From Lacimicrobium alkaliphilum (GTDB lineage: Bacteria > Pseudomonadota > Gammaproteobacteria > Enterobacterales > Alteromonadaceae), in assembly GCF_002591895.1 (NCBI RefSeq), contig NZ_NISX01000016.1, positions 1-64,000 on the forward strand: a stretch of 64,000 nucleotides of DNA. Reading direction: 5' to 3'. Both the position numbers and the translations under genes were made by a program. Positions 36,940-45,751 of the stretch are shown one piece after another. A model generated the notes under the pieces. That model worked only from the letters and a program-made list of their open reading frames with translations. It searched no databases and was not told where the DNA came from. The stretch's first letter is position 1, and each line of letters begins with the position of its first letter.

Positions 36940-37599
36940 ATGAAATTCTTGGTTTTCTTGGGTACCGTGCGCGATAGTGCGCCTCCGAAACCGGCACGCC
37001 TGGGTGTTCGGGTTACAGAAGCGGTTCTCGAATGCCTCAACAGTCAATATGCCGATCATGAGATAGAGTTGGTTGATGCTCTGGATTATCCAACAGAACC
37101 CGTCTTCAAGCCGCACTTCGCTTACCCACGAAGCAAGGCACCTTCGGCGCTTAATCAATTGGCAGAGAAGATAGAAAGTGCCGATGGATTCGTTATGGTC
37201 AGCCCCGAATATAATCATTCGATGAGTCCGGCGCTTGCCAACCTGTTGAACCACTTTGGCAGTTCCTTGTTCTCATACAAGCCAAGTGCGATCGTTACCT
37301 ATTCAGCAGGGCAATGGGGCGGGATGCGTGCAGCGGTCGCAATGCGTACGTTTCTCTCAGAGCTGGGCTGCCTGCCAGTCTCTGCAATGATACATGTGCC
37401 AAAGGCACAGGAAATCTTTACGGGTGATGGTTCGGTGCAAGCCCAAGAGGATCAAGATTCCTGGTTCGAATATTTTGGTCGAACATTCAATCAATTGATT
37501 TGGTGGGCTCAGGCTGCGAAGGAATATCGAGCGCAGGTTGATCCGCATAATCTGGTGAGGGATTTTAAGACGGATCCATCCGAACGCAACGCACCTTAG
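36940..37599 (+). CDS. NAD(P)H-dependent FMN reductase family protein
   Basis: A flavodoxin-fold reductase of 219 residues from MKFLVFLGTVRDSAPP; GGAG at 36930-36933 supports this ATG over the one at 36928. The FMN phosphate loop is replaced by the family's LGTVRDSAP, and the motif SPEYNHSMSPALANLLNHFG (PEYN) is typical. It would reduce FMN or a quinone with NAD(P)H. It is flanked by two attC-like sites and is probably an integron cassette. Because it follows two reduced-flavin-dependent halogenase-like genes it could supply FADH2 or FMNH2 to them, but the cassette structure argues for independent arrival. Confidence 0.85.
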   Translation: MKFLVFLGTVRDSAPPKPARLGVRVTEAVLECLNSQYADHEIELVDALDYPTEPVFKPHFAYPRSKAPSALNQLAEKIESADGFVMVSPEYNHSMSPALANLLNHFGSSLFSYKPSAIVTYSAGQWGGMRAAVAMRTFLSELGCLPVSAMIHVPKAQEIFTGDGSVQAQEDQDSWFEYFGRTFNQLIWWAQAAKEYRAQVDPHNLVRDFKTDPSERNAP

Positions 37600-37607
37600 T
37601 GTGACTG

Positions 37608-37677
37608 GCATAACAAGTGGCTGCACAGCGACCGATTGTCCGTCGCTCCAAACCTGCGTGTGAGCGGGGCGTTAATG
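37608..37677 (+). repeat. attC-like recombination site, second
   Basis: The site starts with GCATAAC (37608-37614, like RYYYAAC) and ends with GCGTTAATG (right core GTTAATG, 37671-37677). Inside, AGCGAC (37627-37632) pairs exactly with GTCGCT (37642-37647), and GGCTGCAC pairs imperfectly with GTGTGAGC. The site begins 8 nt after the stop of the FMN reductase gene. Size (70 bp) and arrangement match the usual attC layout. No integrase is in the window. From here to 38116 (about 440 nt) I see no gene. Confidence 0.6.
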
Positions 37678-38116
37678 CAAGGTATTAAGTTTGTGGGGAT
37701 GGGTCAGAACCAAATTAAAATTCCGCTCCTGACACTCTTCCGACAGTCATACGTGATCAAACTGTATAACGAAAACTGCCAGACAGAGTGCGTCCCAATC
37801 CACTTAATGGCATCAGGCGTATCCCCGTAGTCCTGCAATCATTGTTTTGAAAATAATCTCGCTGAAATTACCTTATTTCAGCCCGGTTCCTTTTTTTGGC
37901 CAGTTATGTACAGCGTTTCTCGATGATCAGACGCAGTTGCTCTTAGTGGCCAGGCTGTGTATGTACTCCATTTTCCTGCTCCCGCACAGCGCAGGAATGC
38001 GTTCAGATTCGTCATTCCGGCAGGTGCTGTATCACTTCCGGTGGCGCAAGTTTGATTCCCCGCCGGGGTATGACTATGGTCAATAGTTCCCATTGCAGTA
38101 AACAGGAGTTATTGCC

Positions 38117-41065
38117 ATGCTGGTATTCGGTCATCAACCTGAAACATTACCTGTTCGTGTACAACAGGACGCCACCACCGGTTTGCCGCTGTTAAGCGAG
38201 CGAGACGCCATTATGCAGGTGGTTCTGGCTTATCTGGCTTTGCCCTATTCGGTGGTCGCCTATGGTTGCGGTAAAAAGACGAGCCTGCTTATTGACCAGT
38301 TTATAGGTATGGGGATCCCCCCCTATGCTATCTCCCGTGGTCTGGTGTTGGAATACGATATGTCACCCAAGGCGCTGGCAGAGCCGGATTATCGAAATCG
38401 CCCCCACGCTATAACCCTCTCCAATCCCCTGCATCAGTTGGGTAAAACCAGTGACCCTGTGCTGAGGAAGTTGCTTCAGCAGAATTGCCAACAGGTAGAA
38501 CTGCTGGAAGATGACAGCATAAAAGTGGGGCGATTTGTGCTGCGTAATGAACAAAAAGTCCAGTTGGGTATTACCCGTTCACATGTCTTCGCGCGCCTGA
38601 GGTTTTGGGATGAGGACAACACCAGCGTTGTGGAGCAGGTCATTGACCCCGGACTAAATGCGGCCGAGGGCTTTGGGGTGGAAAAAATTCGCGATTATCT
38701 GCACGCACCTGAAGGGCTGATCTTCGACGCACCTTTGTTAGCCAACTTCCGCCTGGATGAAAAATACCTGACTAAAGGCCACAGGGAAGCGCTGGAATCG
38801 ATTCTGGGCGATGAGGAACTTGCGAGTCTTAGCCTTGAAAAGCATGCGCAGTTGATAAAAAAACTGACCGGGGCTGCAACGGATTCACTGGGTGACCCGC
38901 TAACCTGGACCTACGCCAATAATCTGCCCGCGAAGGAGGAATACTCAGAAGTCGATAAGGAACACTTCCAGCAGCAGAAATACTATACCGGCCGCGGCGA
39001 CAAGCTGGCAGATGGGATTAAGCGGTTGTGTCTGGCCAGAGAGCAGCGCGGTGGCAATGCCCCGGCTATTCTTGCCGAACTTCGCGAAATCATAGAAAAC
39101 AGCAATGCCCGCCGCATTGCCAGAAAAGACGCCCGCTGGTCCATCAGACAACTGGTGCCACTGGCGGACGCGGCCACGGTGTTCGTTTATTATCATTCGT
39201 TGAAAAAACTGGTGGACTGTCTGGAGCAGGGAGACAGTCCGCTGGATTATCTGCACAGTGCACAAAGCCTGCAGGACATGCGCGGCATTGGCGCCAGGTT
39301 ACGCAGGCGTATTGACTGGCTGGGCCGTGTATCCCGTGAAGAAGACAGCCGTATTGATGCTCGTGCGCTTACCCCCGGATTTACACGCGCCACACTGGAA
39401 ACCATCCGGCAAATGAATGTGGCAGGGCTGTGCGCGTTTATCGACAAGGTCGGCAATATTCATGGCCTGTTATTGAGTGACGAGCAACAACACGCCTTAC
39501 ATCGCCAGGACATCGCACTTGCGGATATCTGTCGCCGTTCTGTCTGCCATGGCTCTCATATTGATACGGTTAATGACGCCGGTAAGTTTGACGGGCGACT
39601 CGGGGTACTGTCGGGATTAGAAACCCTGCATGTACTGACTGACCTTAAACGCTATTTTGATATTGACTGGCAGGGCGAGGGGGGATTTTGTTCCCATATG
39701 ACCGCCTTTATCGGCGAGGAGATGACCTTTACCGGTGAAGGTGTGTCTATGCCTGGTAGTGCCGCTGTGGCTGCCCAGGCTACGCCTGAAGCTATTCATA
39801 AAATGCGTAATCAGGAGGGCGATCAGTGGGGTGAGTGCCTGCAACGCATGCTGGCAGAGCTGAAGCAGGCGCAGGCTGACGGTCATATTCAGTTGTTCAA
39901 CCGGCTCGACAAAGCATCAGATGATGCACTGCTCGATGCCTGCAGTGAGCCTCATCTGTTTTACAGCCCTCATAGTTATGAGCGGCATATTGAACAGGGG
40001 CCGCTGCTCGACAGAGCCAATGTGCCGATTGTACAGGTAGGCACCATCATGGGTATCTACCAGGAAGATTTCACCTTTAAAGGAGAGCTTGCCGAAGCCG
40101 CCGCACTGGAGTTGAACCGGCAATTGCGGGTGCTGACAGAACAGCAAAGATTCAGCGATGTCAGAATTACGGTAGGGATCTTACAAGGCCAGGGTGAGCC
40201 AGACAGCCTCGAAAACGTGTATCCGGCGCTTCGCTGGACCCTCAATGGCGAGATGAATCACGCCGGCGCTACGCCGACCCCGGATCGCCGCGACCCCGGG
40301 GTAGCGGCGGCCAGATTGGTCAGGGAGTTTCTTGACTGGCATGACAAAGTCATTCTCCCGGATGAGCGCTTTGCCGGTGTCAAACCAGTGGTGGGGAATA
40401 TTCGCCTGACACCAGGCTGCAACCGCAATGTGATTCCGGGTTCGGCCAGTATCACCACAGCGCTGACCTGCGATGATCGTCCGGTGCGCGGCCTGATTGA
40501 TGAGCTAACCAGAGAAGATCTGGCCCAGACCCTGGAAGGCTATGTAATAGGTACGCTGGCCAGGCAAGTGGCGGGCGGCGGAGAAGGAATACGTCTTTGC
40601 CGGGTAGATCCGGTGAGCTATGTAAGTACTTACAACCAGACTGTTATGAGTATTGACCTGCGCTCCGATGAACAACAGATTACCGGGCAATTCCGGGCCG
40701 AAATCGACAATATACTTGCCGATATTTGTCAGCGTTATGGGGTCAGTGTTAACGGGGAACAGCAACAGAAGTTACCGCCTTCTGTCCTGTCGGAATCCGG
40801 GCAGGCCCTGCTGATGGAACGCAGTTATGGGGGCAGCCATAATCCGCGGGAGACAGAATTACTCAGTGACATCGTAAGGGGTTCTCTGTTGCAGATTCAG
40901 ATCACCCGCCAGGTTCTTGCCCGGACAGAGTCCGACAACCTCAATCTTTTCCAGCTGGTGGAACAAAGCATTCCGCAGGAGTGGCGTAACAGTATGGATA
41001 AATTTATCAGCGGTGCGCTGCACGACACCTGCAATATTGCCGCTCGCGCCAGGCAACACGACTAA
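38117..41065 (+). CDS. Transglutaminase-like / M20 hydantoinase-carbamoylase fusion
   Basis: A 982-residue protein with an AGGAG ribosome site at 38104-38108. The N-terminal region (about 1-190) carries Cys51 in AYGCGKKTSLL, His156 in RSHVFARLRF and Asp177 in EQVIDPGL, spaced like the Cys-His-Asp triad of transglutaminase-like proteins. A helical linker follows to about 420. The C-terminal half (about 440-980) is a zinc-dependent carbamoylase of the allantoate/hydantoinase type: GSHIDTV with His481/Asp483, DGRLGVLSGLE, IGEEMTF, HIEQGPLLD, MNHAGATPTPDRRDP and SYGGSHNPRE. Known members have about 410 residues without such an N-terminus. The substrate is probably an N-carbamoyl or ureido compound; a coupled role for the extra domain is inference. 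It stands alone between an empty region and bidirectional terminators. Confidence 0.8.
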   Translation: MLVFGHQPETLPVRVQQDATTGLPLLSERDAIMQVVLAYLALPYSVVAYGCGKKTSLLIDQFIGMGIPPYAISRGLVLEYDMSPKALAEPDYRNRPHAITLSNPLHQLGKTSDPVLRKLLQQNCQQVELLEDDSIKVGRFVLRNEQKVQLGITRSHVFARLRFWDEDNTSVVEQVIDPGLNAAEGFGVEKIRDYLHAPEGLIFDAPLLANFRLDEKYLTKGHREALESILGDEELASLSLEKHAQLIKKLTGAATDSLGDPLTWTYANNLPAKEEYSEVDKEHFQQQKYYTGRGDKLADGIKRLCLAREQRGGNAPAILAELREIIENSNARRIARKDARWSIRQLVPLADAATVFVYYHSLKKLVDCLEQGDSPLDYLHSAQSLQDMRGIGARLRRRIDWLGRVSREEDSRIDARALTPGFTRATLETIRQMNVAGLCAFIDKVGNIHGLLLSDEQQHALHRQDIALADICRRSVCHGSHIDTVNDAGKFDGRLGVLSGLETLHVLTDLKRYFDIDWQGEGGFCSHMTAFIGEEMTFTGEGVSMPGSAAVAAQATPEAIHKMRNQEGDQWGECLQRMLAELKQAQADGHIQLFNRLDKASDDALLDACSEPHLFYSPHSYERHIEQGPLLDRANVPIVQVGTIMGIYQEDFTFKGELAEAAALELNRQLRVLTEQQRFSDVRITVGILQGQGEPDSLENVYPALRWTLNGEMNHAGATPTPDRRDPGVAAARLVREFLDWHDKVILPDERFAGVKPVVGNIRLTPGCNRNVIPGSASITTALTCDDRPVRGLIDELTREDLAQTLEGYVIGTLARQVAGGGEGIRLCRVDPVSYVSTYNQTVMSIDLRSDEQQITGQFRAEIDNILADICQRYGVSVNGEQQQKLPPSVLSESGQALLMERSYGGSHNPRETELLSDIVRGSLLQIQITRQVLARTESDNLNLFQLVEQSIPQEWRNSMDKFISGALHDTCNIAARARQHD

Positions 41066-41191
41066 AGGTGATTGGCGGGGCAAAACACAGAGAAGGGATA
41101 CCATTGTCTTCGGGCAGTGTGCCGGAACCGGCATCAGAATCTCGCTTTGCCGTTGCTCTGTGTTTGACTTCTATTCAGACAACGCCGGCAA

Positions 41192-41268
41192 GCGACTTTC
41201 GGTATTAGTGTAATCGTTCATTAATACCAAAAAGTCGCCATAAAACCGGATGCGTATATATCCGTTTT
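41192..41268. terminator. Paired bidirectional terminator hairpins
   Basis: A long stem, 41192-41210 with 41219-41238 (GCGACTTT and GGTATTA arms against TAATACC and AAAGTCGC, 8-nt loop), is followed by a second, AAAACCGGAT (41242-41251) with ATCCGTTTT (41260-41268). The A- and T-rich flanks suit termination in both directions. They lie between the convergent genes ending at 41065 and 41278. Confidence 0.6.
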
Positions 41269-41277
41269 CGATGCCCT

Positions 41278-42954
41278 TTATTGTGGCTGTTTCAGGGAAT
41301 CAGCCAGTTTGTGTCTCTCCACTTTACCAAGCGGGTTGCGAGGAATCGCCTCCAGAGTAATGAGCTTCTCCGGAAGCTTGAAGTGGGCGATCTTGCTTTG
41401 TTTAAGAAAACTGACAAGTTCTTCGAGGGTTAACTGTTTTCCGGGAAGGGGGACAATAAACGCCGCAACGCGTTCTCCCATAATATCACAAGGGTAAGGT
41501 GCCACAGCGGCTTCTGAAATATGCTGATGCGCGCTGATGAGCGTGTCCAGCTCTGCCGGAGATATGTTGACACCCCCCCGGATAATCAGGTCTTTGCAGC
41601 GTCCCCTGAAGTGATAAAAAGCCTGATCATATTGACTGATTTCAAACAGATCGCCGGTACGGTAATAGCCATCCGGTGTGAATGCCGCTTGTGTAAGTTC
41701 ATCCGCCCCGTAGTATCCGTCGAAAACACTGGGCCCTTTGATCTGCAACTCTCCCTGAATTCCCGGTTGCTCAATGATTTCTCCGCTACCCTGATCAACT
41801 AAGCGAGTAAGCAGGAACTTATGGGCTTTAGGAAAGAGTTGCGCGCGCTTCTCACTTGATGTTGTTTCATTGGGCCCGCAAAGCAGGCAGACCCCTTCGT
41901 TTGAGCCAAAGTGGTTAACGATTTCGATGCCAAAACGCTGCTTGAATCCTTCAACCATCCAGGTGTCCAGGGGAGCAGAGCCCGAGCCGATGGCCCGGAT
42001 ACCTGAGAAATCACACTGTGCCAGTAACGCTTCATTTTTGAGAATGTTATTCAGCAAGGCGGGTGGAGCCAGCGTATAGCTGATGTTTTCAGAAACGATC
42101 TGATGCAGAAAAATCGGTAAATCCAACGGGTGATGCAAAACCAGCTTGCCACCACTGTATAACCAACTGAGAAACAGTCCGCCAATTGAGGCCATATTAA
42201 TAAAAGGGAAAGGATTCAGAAGGGCTTCGCCGTCCTCAATCTGATTTCCCTCATAGGTTGCCAGGCCCACTGTTAACCATTGGTTGTGTGAGCGTGGGAT
42301 CCCTTTGGGGTCGCCTTCCGTTCCCGATGTCCAGCAAATAGTAAACACCTGGTCTGCGGATATCTCAATGCGTTCAAGGTATGCCTGCAGTGGCTCAAAG
42401 CTATCTGCCTGCTGCATCAGAGCGGTAAGGTTGGTTCCCTTTTCTGAATCGCCAAAGGTAAACAATTCTGGCGATGACTTGAGTTGAGCAGCCACAGATT
42501 TCAGGGCATCAACAATATGCGCGGTGAAGTCCTGTTGTTTAAACTGCGAAATGGTAATTAGGGCCTTTGGCTCTAATACTTTGAGGATCCGCTGTAGCTC
42601 GTATTCCTGATATTGCATCGGGATCGGGCTGACGATGGCGCCTAGTTTCGATGCCGCCAGGTATACCAGGACTAGTTCCACAATGTTTGGCATCTGAACT
42701 AACAGAATATCATCTTTGCCAATACCATTTTTGAGCATGGAAAGGGCGAGCTTGTCTACCTCAACGATTAACTCGGCATAACGCAGTCGCAGAGGTGTCA
42801 TGCCGGTTAGCTCCTCCTTGTTGGGAGGATCTACCAGTGCGATCTGGTCACTTTTCGATATGGCCGTGTTGTGCAGCAGATCGTGAAGTTTCCGGTCGCC
42901 CCAGATCCCCTGTTCGCGATAACGCGTAATATCTGCACTTGCTGTTGTTATCAT
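41278..42954 (-). CDS. Acyl-CoA synthetase (AMP-binding) of the dioxygenase operon
   Basis: An adenylate-forming ligase of 558 residues. The start at ATG 42954 (MITTASADITRYREQ) has an AAGGGGG ribosome site; a longer frame adds 23 residues from the neighbouring gene. Motifs are CWTSGTEGDPKGIPRSH (P-loop), NHFGSNEGV, YRTGDLFEI, GRCKDLIIRGGVNISPAELD and the C-terminal lysine in PRNPLGKVERHK. The layout resembles aryl- or medium-chain acid:CoA ligases. It is the third gene of the minus-strand operon, 13 nt after the carotenoid-oxygenase-like gene, which suggests it activates a cleavage product after oxidation to the acid. Confidence 0.9.
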   Translation of the reverse strand: MITTASADITRYREQGIWGDRKLHDLLHNTAISKSDQIALVDPPNKEELTGMTPLRLRYAELIVEVDKLALSMLKNGIGKDDILLVQMPNIVELVLVYLAASKLGAIVSPIPMQYQEYELQRILKVLEPKALITISQFKQQDFTAHIVDALKSVAAQLKSSPELFTFGDSEKGTNLTALMQQADSFEPLQAYLERIEISADQVFTICWTSGTEGDPKGIPRSHNQWLTVGLATYEGNQIEDGEALLNPFPFINMASIGGLFLSWLYSGGKLVLHHPLDLPIFLHQIVSENISYTLAPPALLNNILKNEALLAQCDFSGIRAIGSGSAPLDTWMVEGFKQRFGIEIVNHFGSNEGVCLLCGPNETTSSEKRAQLFPKAHKFLLTRLVDQGSGEIIEQPGIQGELQIKGPSVFDGYYGADELTQAAFTPDGYYRTGDLFEISQYDQAFYHFRGRCKDLIIRGGVNISPAELDTLISAHQHISEAAVAPYPCDIMGERVAAFIVPLPGKQLTLEELVSFLKQSKIAHFKLPEKLITLEAIPRNPLGKVERHKLADSLKQPQ

Positions 42955-42967
42955 AGCTACCCCCTTA

Positions 42968-44485
42968 TCAGAGATTGAGATCTTCACCACGCGCCCAGTT
43001 GGCATGAAAACCATACGGTACACGGTGAGGGAGTTTTATTTTACAAACAGGACCCTGGGTGATGTCTTTGGCATCGAAAATCAGGCAGTAAGATGTCCAG
43101 TCATTGGTGTCAGTGACAAAATTGACCAGATAACCATCGTCTTCGGCATCGGCCCGTGTGGCTGAGCGTTTCGGACAAAACGGTGTTTCGCTGCCAAATA
43201 CGCCAGAACCGTAGTCGTAGCGGTCATACTGACCTGTTTCGATGTCATATTTGAGCAATGCGCCGAAGGCCAGTGTGCCAACATCATCCTTATCCCGTTG
43301 CATGATGTACTGGTTGTAACTGAAACGACTTTTATAGCCAAGAAAGAGCGGATTAGAACAACAGAATTCGGAATTCAGTGTATCCAGGTCCCCTTCAATA
43401 ACTTCGCCTGTTTTAAGGTTGAACTTCCAGAAGTACATATTGGCTTCTAAGCGCATGTAAGCCAGCATATGTGAGAGGTTGCCTTCTGAAGGATCTGCTT
43501 CAGGCATAGGGTTGGTTGAGCGACAGCCAATCTGAACAACCCAGTCGCCTTCCTCCCAACAATTTACCGTGTGCAGAATATAACAAGGTTCACACTCGAA
43601 CCATTTTACCTCGCTGCCTTTGCCATACCTGGGTTGCACGCCGAACCGGGTCGGCACGTCAGTATGAAACGTCATGACCCGTTTTTTGGTTTTCTTAAGC
43701 AACTCAATATCATGGTAAAACGGGCAATCATGCAGAATCACATGGTTAGGTGTGACACCGATATCATGGGGCAACCTCGGGCCGGGTAAAACAATATCCT
43801 GCTGATGAATGACATTACCGTTCTTGTCTGCAATGCCATAACTCATGTAGGGGTATTCATCGAAATAGTCAAAGAAGATGAGCTCATCTTTTTCCCAGTC
43901 GACTTTAGAATGTGCCGACAGCGCTCGCTTCAACTGGCCATTTAAGTCTTCCCGGCCAACGGTTTCCAGCGTTTTGCTATCCAGTTTGTAGGGGGTGCCG
44001 GCATTATACCAAAGTGACATGATGTGGTCGTTAAAGTACATGACATCAGTATTGGATGTATCTTTGATCGGAAATCCCGGCAGACTGAAGTCAAAAGGCC
44101 CCATAACACCAGGCCAGATAGCGGCACCAGCCTGTTGTTCTTTCAAAAAGGCTTCGGTTTTTATCCAGCGATTGCAGTAACGGGCTTTGCCTTGCTTAAA
44201 ATACATGGCATATAACATGCCGTCACCGTCAAAAGGATGGTAATTGAAACGGGGTTTATGAACCGGGTTAGAGCCGTTGCGCAAATAGGCACCATAAAGG
44301 TCTTCAGGAATGGCACCACTGACAATTTCTAACTCATCCGTGTCGGTTTCAATGGTGGTTGGCGCGTAGACACCATGCAAATAGGGATTATCAATGTCTT
44401 TTGTCCATTCGGGAGCATCCGGTGGTACGCGCCCATCGCGGGAAAACCGTATTGTATTGCGTTCGGTAATTTCTAGTTTAGTCAT
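42968..44485 (-). CDS. Carotenoid-cleavage/lignostilbene-type dioxygenase
   Basis: A 505-residue member of the carotenoid oxygenase (RPE65/CCO/LSD) family, iron(II) enzymes that split a conjugated C=C bond with O2 to give two carbonyl products. The four iron-binding histidines are visible: His192 (LSAHSKVD), His240 (RLPHDIGV), His305 (YILHTVNCW) and His494 (YGFHANWA). The N-terminal blades (YLRNGSNPV, PFDGDGMLYAMYF) match the propeller start. There is no signal peptide, so it acts in the cytoplasm. GGAG lies before the start, within the end of the upstream gene, and the gap to that gene is 6 nt. The substrate may be a polyene, apocarotenoid or stilbene; sequence alone does not decide. Confidence 0.93.
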   Translation of the reverse strand: MTKLEITERNTIRFSRDGRVPPDAPEWTKDIDNPYLHGVYAPTTIETDTDELEIVSGAIPEDLYGAYLRNGSNPVHKPRFNYHPFDGDGMLYAMYFKQGKARYCNRWIKTEAFLKEQQAGAAIWPGVMGPFDFSLPGFPIKDTSNTDVMYFNDHIMSLWYNAGTPYKLDSKTLETVGREDLNGQLKRALSAHSKVDWEKDELIFFDYFDEYPYMSYGIADKNGNVIHQQDIVLPGPRLPHDIGVTPNHVILHDCPFYHDIELLKKTKKRVMTFHTDVPTRFGVQPRYGKGSEVKWFECEPCYILHTVNCWEEGDWVVQIGCRSTNPMPEADPSEGNLSHMLAYMRLEANMYFWKFNLKTGEVIEGDLDTLNSEFCCSNPLFLGYKSRFSYNQYIMQRDKDDVGTLAFGALLKYDIETGQYDRYDYGSGVFGSETPFCPKRSATRADAEDDGYLVNFVTDTNDWTSYCLIFDAKDITQGPVCKIKLPHRVPYGFHANWARGEDLNL

Positions 44486-44491
44486 GGTCTG

Positions 44492-45451
44492 TTACTCCCT
44501 GCCTGAGGACTGAAGAATCTGTGTCAGGTTGTCAGTAGCACTGGCATATTCCTGAGTGAGTGTGTCGACAATGCTGGAAACATCAGAGACTGATTGTGAT
44601 GCGGATACACCTTGTCCTGCCGCCCAGATGTCTTTCCAGCGTTTGTTATCAGCACCATTGCTGGCGAAGTCGATGTTGCCTTTTTGTGTCATGTTGTCGG
44701 GATCCATTCCGGCGTTGATCAGTGATTGGCGCAACCAGTTGGCCTTAACACCGGTGATAGCGTCAGAGGTCACAATATCGTCCGAGGTTGCATCAACGAT
44801 CATTTGCTTATATTCATCCACGCACAGTGCTTCTTCGGTTGGAATAAAGCGGGTCCCCAGATAAGCCACGTCGGCGCCAATGGCCTGAGCGGCAAGTACA
44901 TTCTGGCCGGTACTGATGCCTCCACCCAGAACAATGATACCGTCCCACCACTGGCGTACTTCATTGACAAATACAAACGGAGACAGATATCCGGTATGCC
45001 CGCCTGCGCCGGCTGATATCAGCACCAGCCCATCCACTCCAGCCGATGCCGCTTTTTTTGCATAGGTAGTGTTGACAACGTCTGCCAGCACAATGCCGCC
45101 ATAGTCGTGGATCGCTTCAACCACATTCTTGGGGCTGCCTAAGGCGGTGATAACAATGGGCGGCTTATACTTGAGAATAACCTGCAGATCCGCTTCAAGA
45201 CGTGGGTAGGAAGGATGCACAATCAGGTTAACGGCCCATGGCGCAGGATTGTCAGCCGCGCGCAATTGTTCCGTAATTGTGGCCATCCACTCATCCAGTA
45301 TCTCGGGTGTGCGGGCATTAGGGGTAGGGAAGCTTCCCACCACACCGGCTTTACAGGCATTGATTACCATCTCGGGGCCGGAAATCAGAAACATTGGCGC
45401 CTGGATAGCCGGTATTTTTAACCGCGAAAGCAGCTTTTTTGCGTGAGTCAT
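44492..45451 (-). CDS. Nitronate monooxygenase family protein (FMN-dependent)
   Basis: A TIM-barrel flavoprotein of 319 residues; the ATG at 45451 (MTHAKKLLSRLKI) has an AAGGTG site, while a longer frame adds 27 residues. Motifs: IPAIQAPMFLISGPEM at the start, SAGAGGHTGYLSPFVFV with the catalytic-base histidine, and LGGGISTGQNVLAAQAIGAD for FMN phosphate. Family members oxidise nitronates or act as enoyl/quinone reductases. As first gene of an operon with a carotenoid-oxygenase-like enzyme and a ligase, it may act on an unsaturated intermediate rather than a nitro compound. Confidence 0.9.
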   Translation of the reverse strand: MTHAKKLLSRLKIPAIQAPMFLISGPEMVINACKAGVVGSFPTPNARTPEILDEWMATITEQLRAADNPAPWAVNLIVHPSYPRLEADLQVILKYKPPIVITALGSPKNVVEAIHDYGGIVLADVVNTTYAKKAASAGVDGLVLISAGAGGHTGYLSPFVFVNEVRQWWDGIIVLGGGISTGQNVLAAQAIGADVAYLGTRFIPTEEALCVDEYKQMIVDATSDDIVTSDAITGVKANWLRQSLINAGMDPDNMTQKGNIDFASNGADNKRWKDIWAAGQGVSASQSVSDVSSIVDTLTQEYASATDNLTQILQSSGRE

Positions 45452-45751
45452 AACACCTTCTCTTATTGATTTAGTGCACAGCAATCCGGACAGGAACAGT
45501 TTGCGCACAATTTGTTTACATTTATGATTCAATAGAAAGACCTATAATGCAAGTAATAGTTTTATAAAGCCTTGCAAAGGAGTGTGTAAGCGGTATGTGG
45601 GATCGCGAAGGTACAATGCCGGAGCCAGAAAGTCGCACTGATAACTGTGAGCAAAATGTAAATATAAGGATAAATGAAAGTCTTGCGCTGCAAGTTAGCC
45701 CCTGATATTGTGAATGTAACTTTCAATATAGTACCTACTGTGGAGTGGAAT
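45452..45751. promoter_or_regulatory. Divergent promoter region of the catabolic locus
   Basis: Three hundred nt separate the two operons. A consensus -10, TATAAT, is at 45543-45548, overlapping TAATGCAAGTAATAG (45545-45559), a motif that recurs twice upstream of the TonB receptor at 58374-60725. No gene is contained here; a longer frame from ATG 45674 is discounted because GTG 45752 has the better ribosome site. Confidence 0.45.

Noticed and set aside
37678-38116. Search for a gene in the gap after the second attC-like site
   Set aside because: Frames at 37636-37830 and 37847-38086 have no start signals or family features; likely non-coding.
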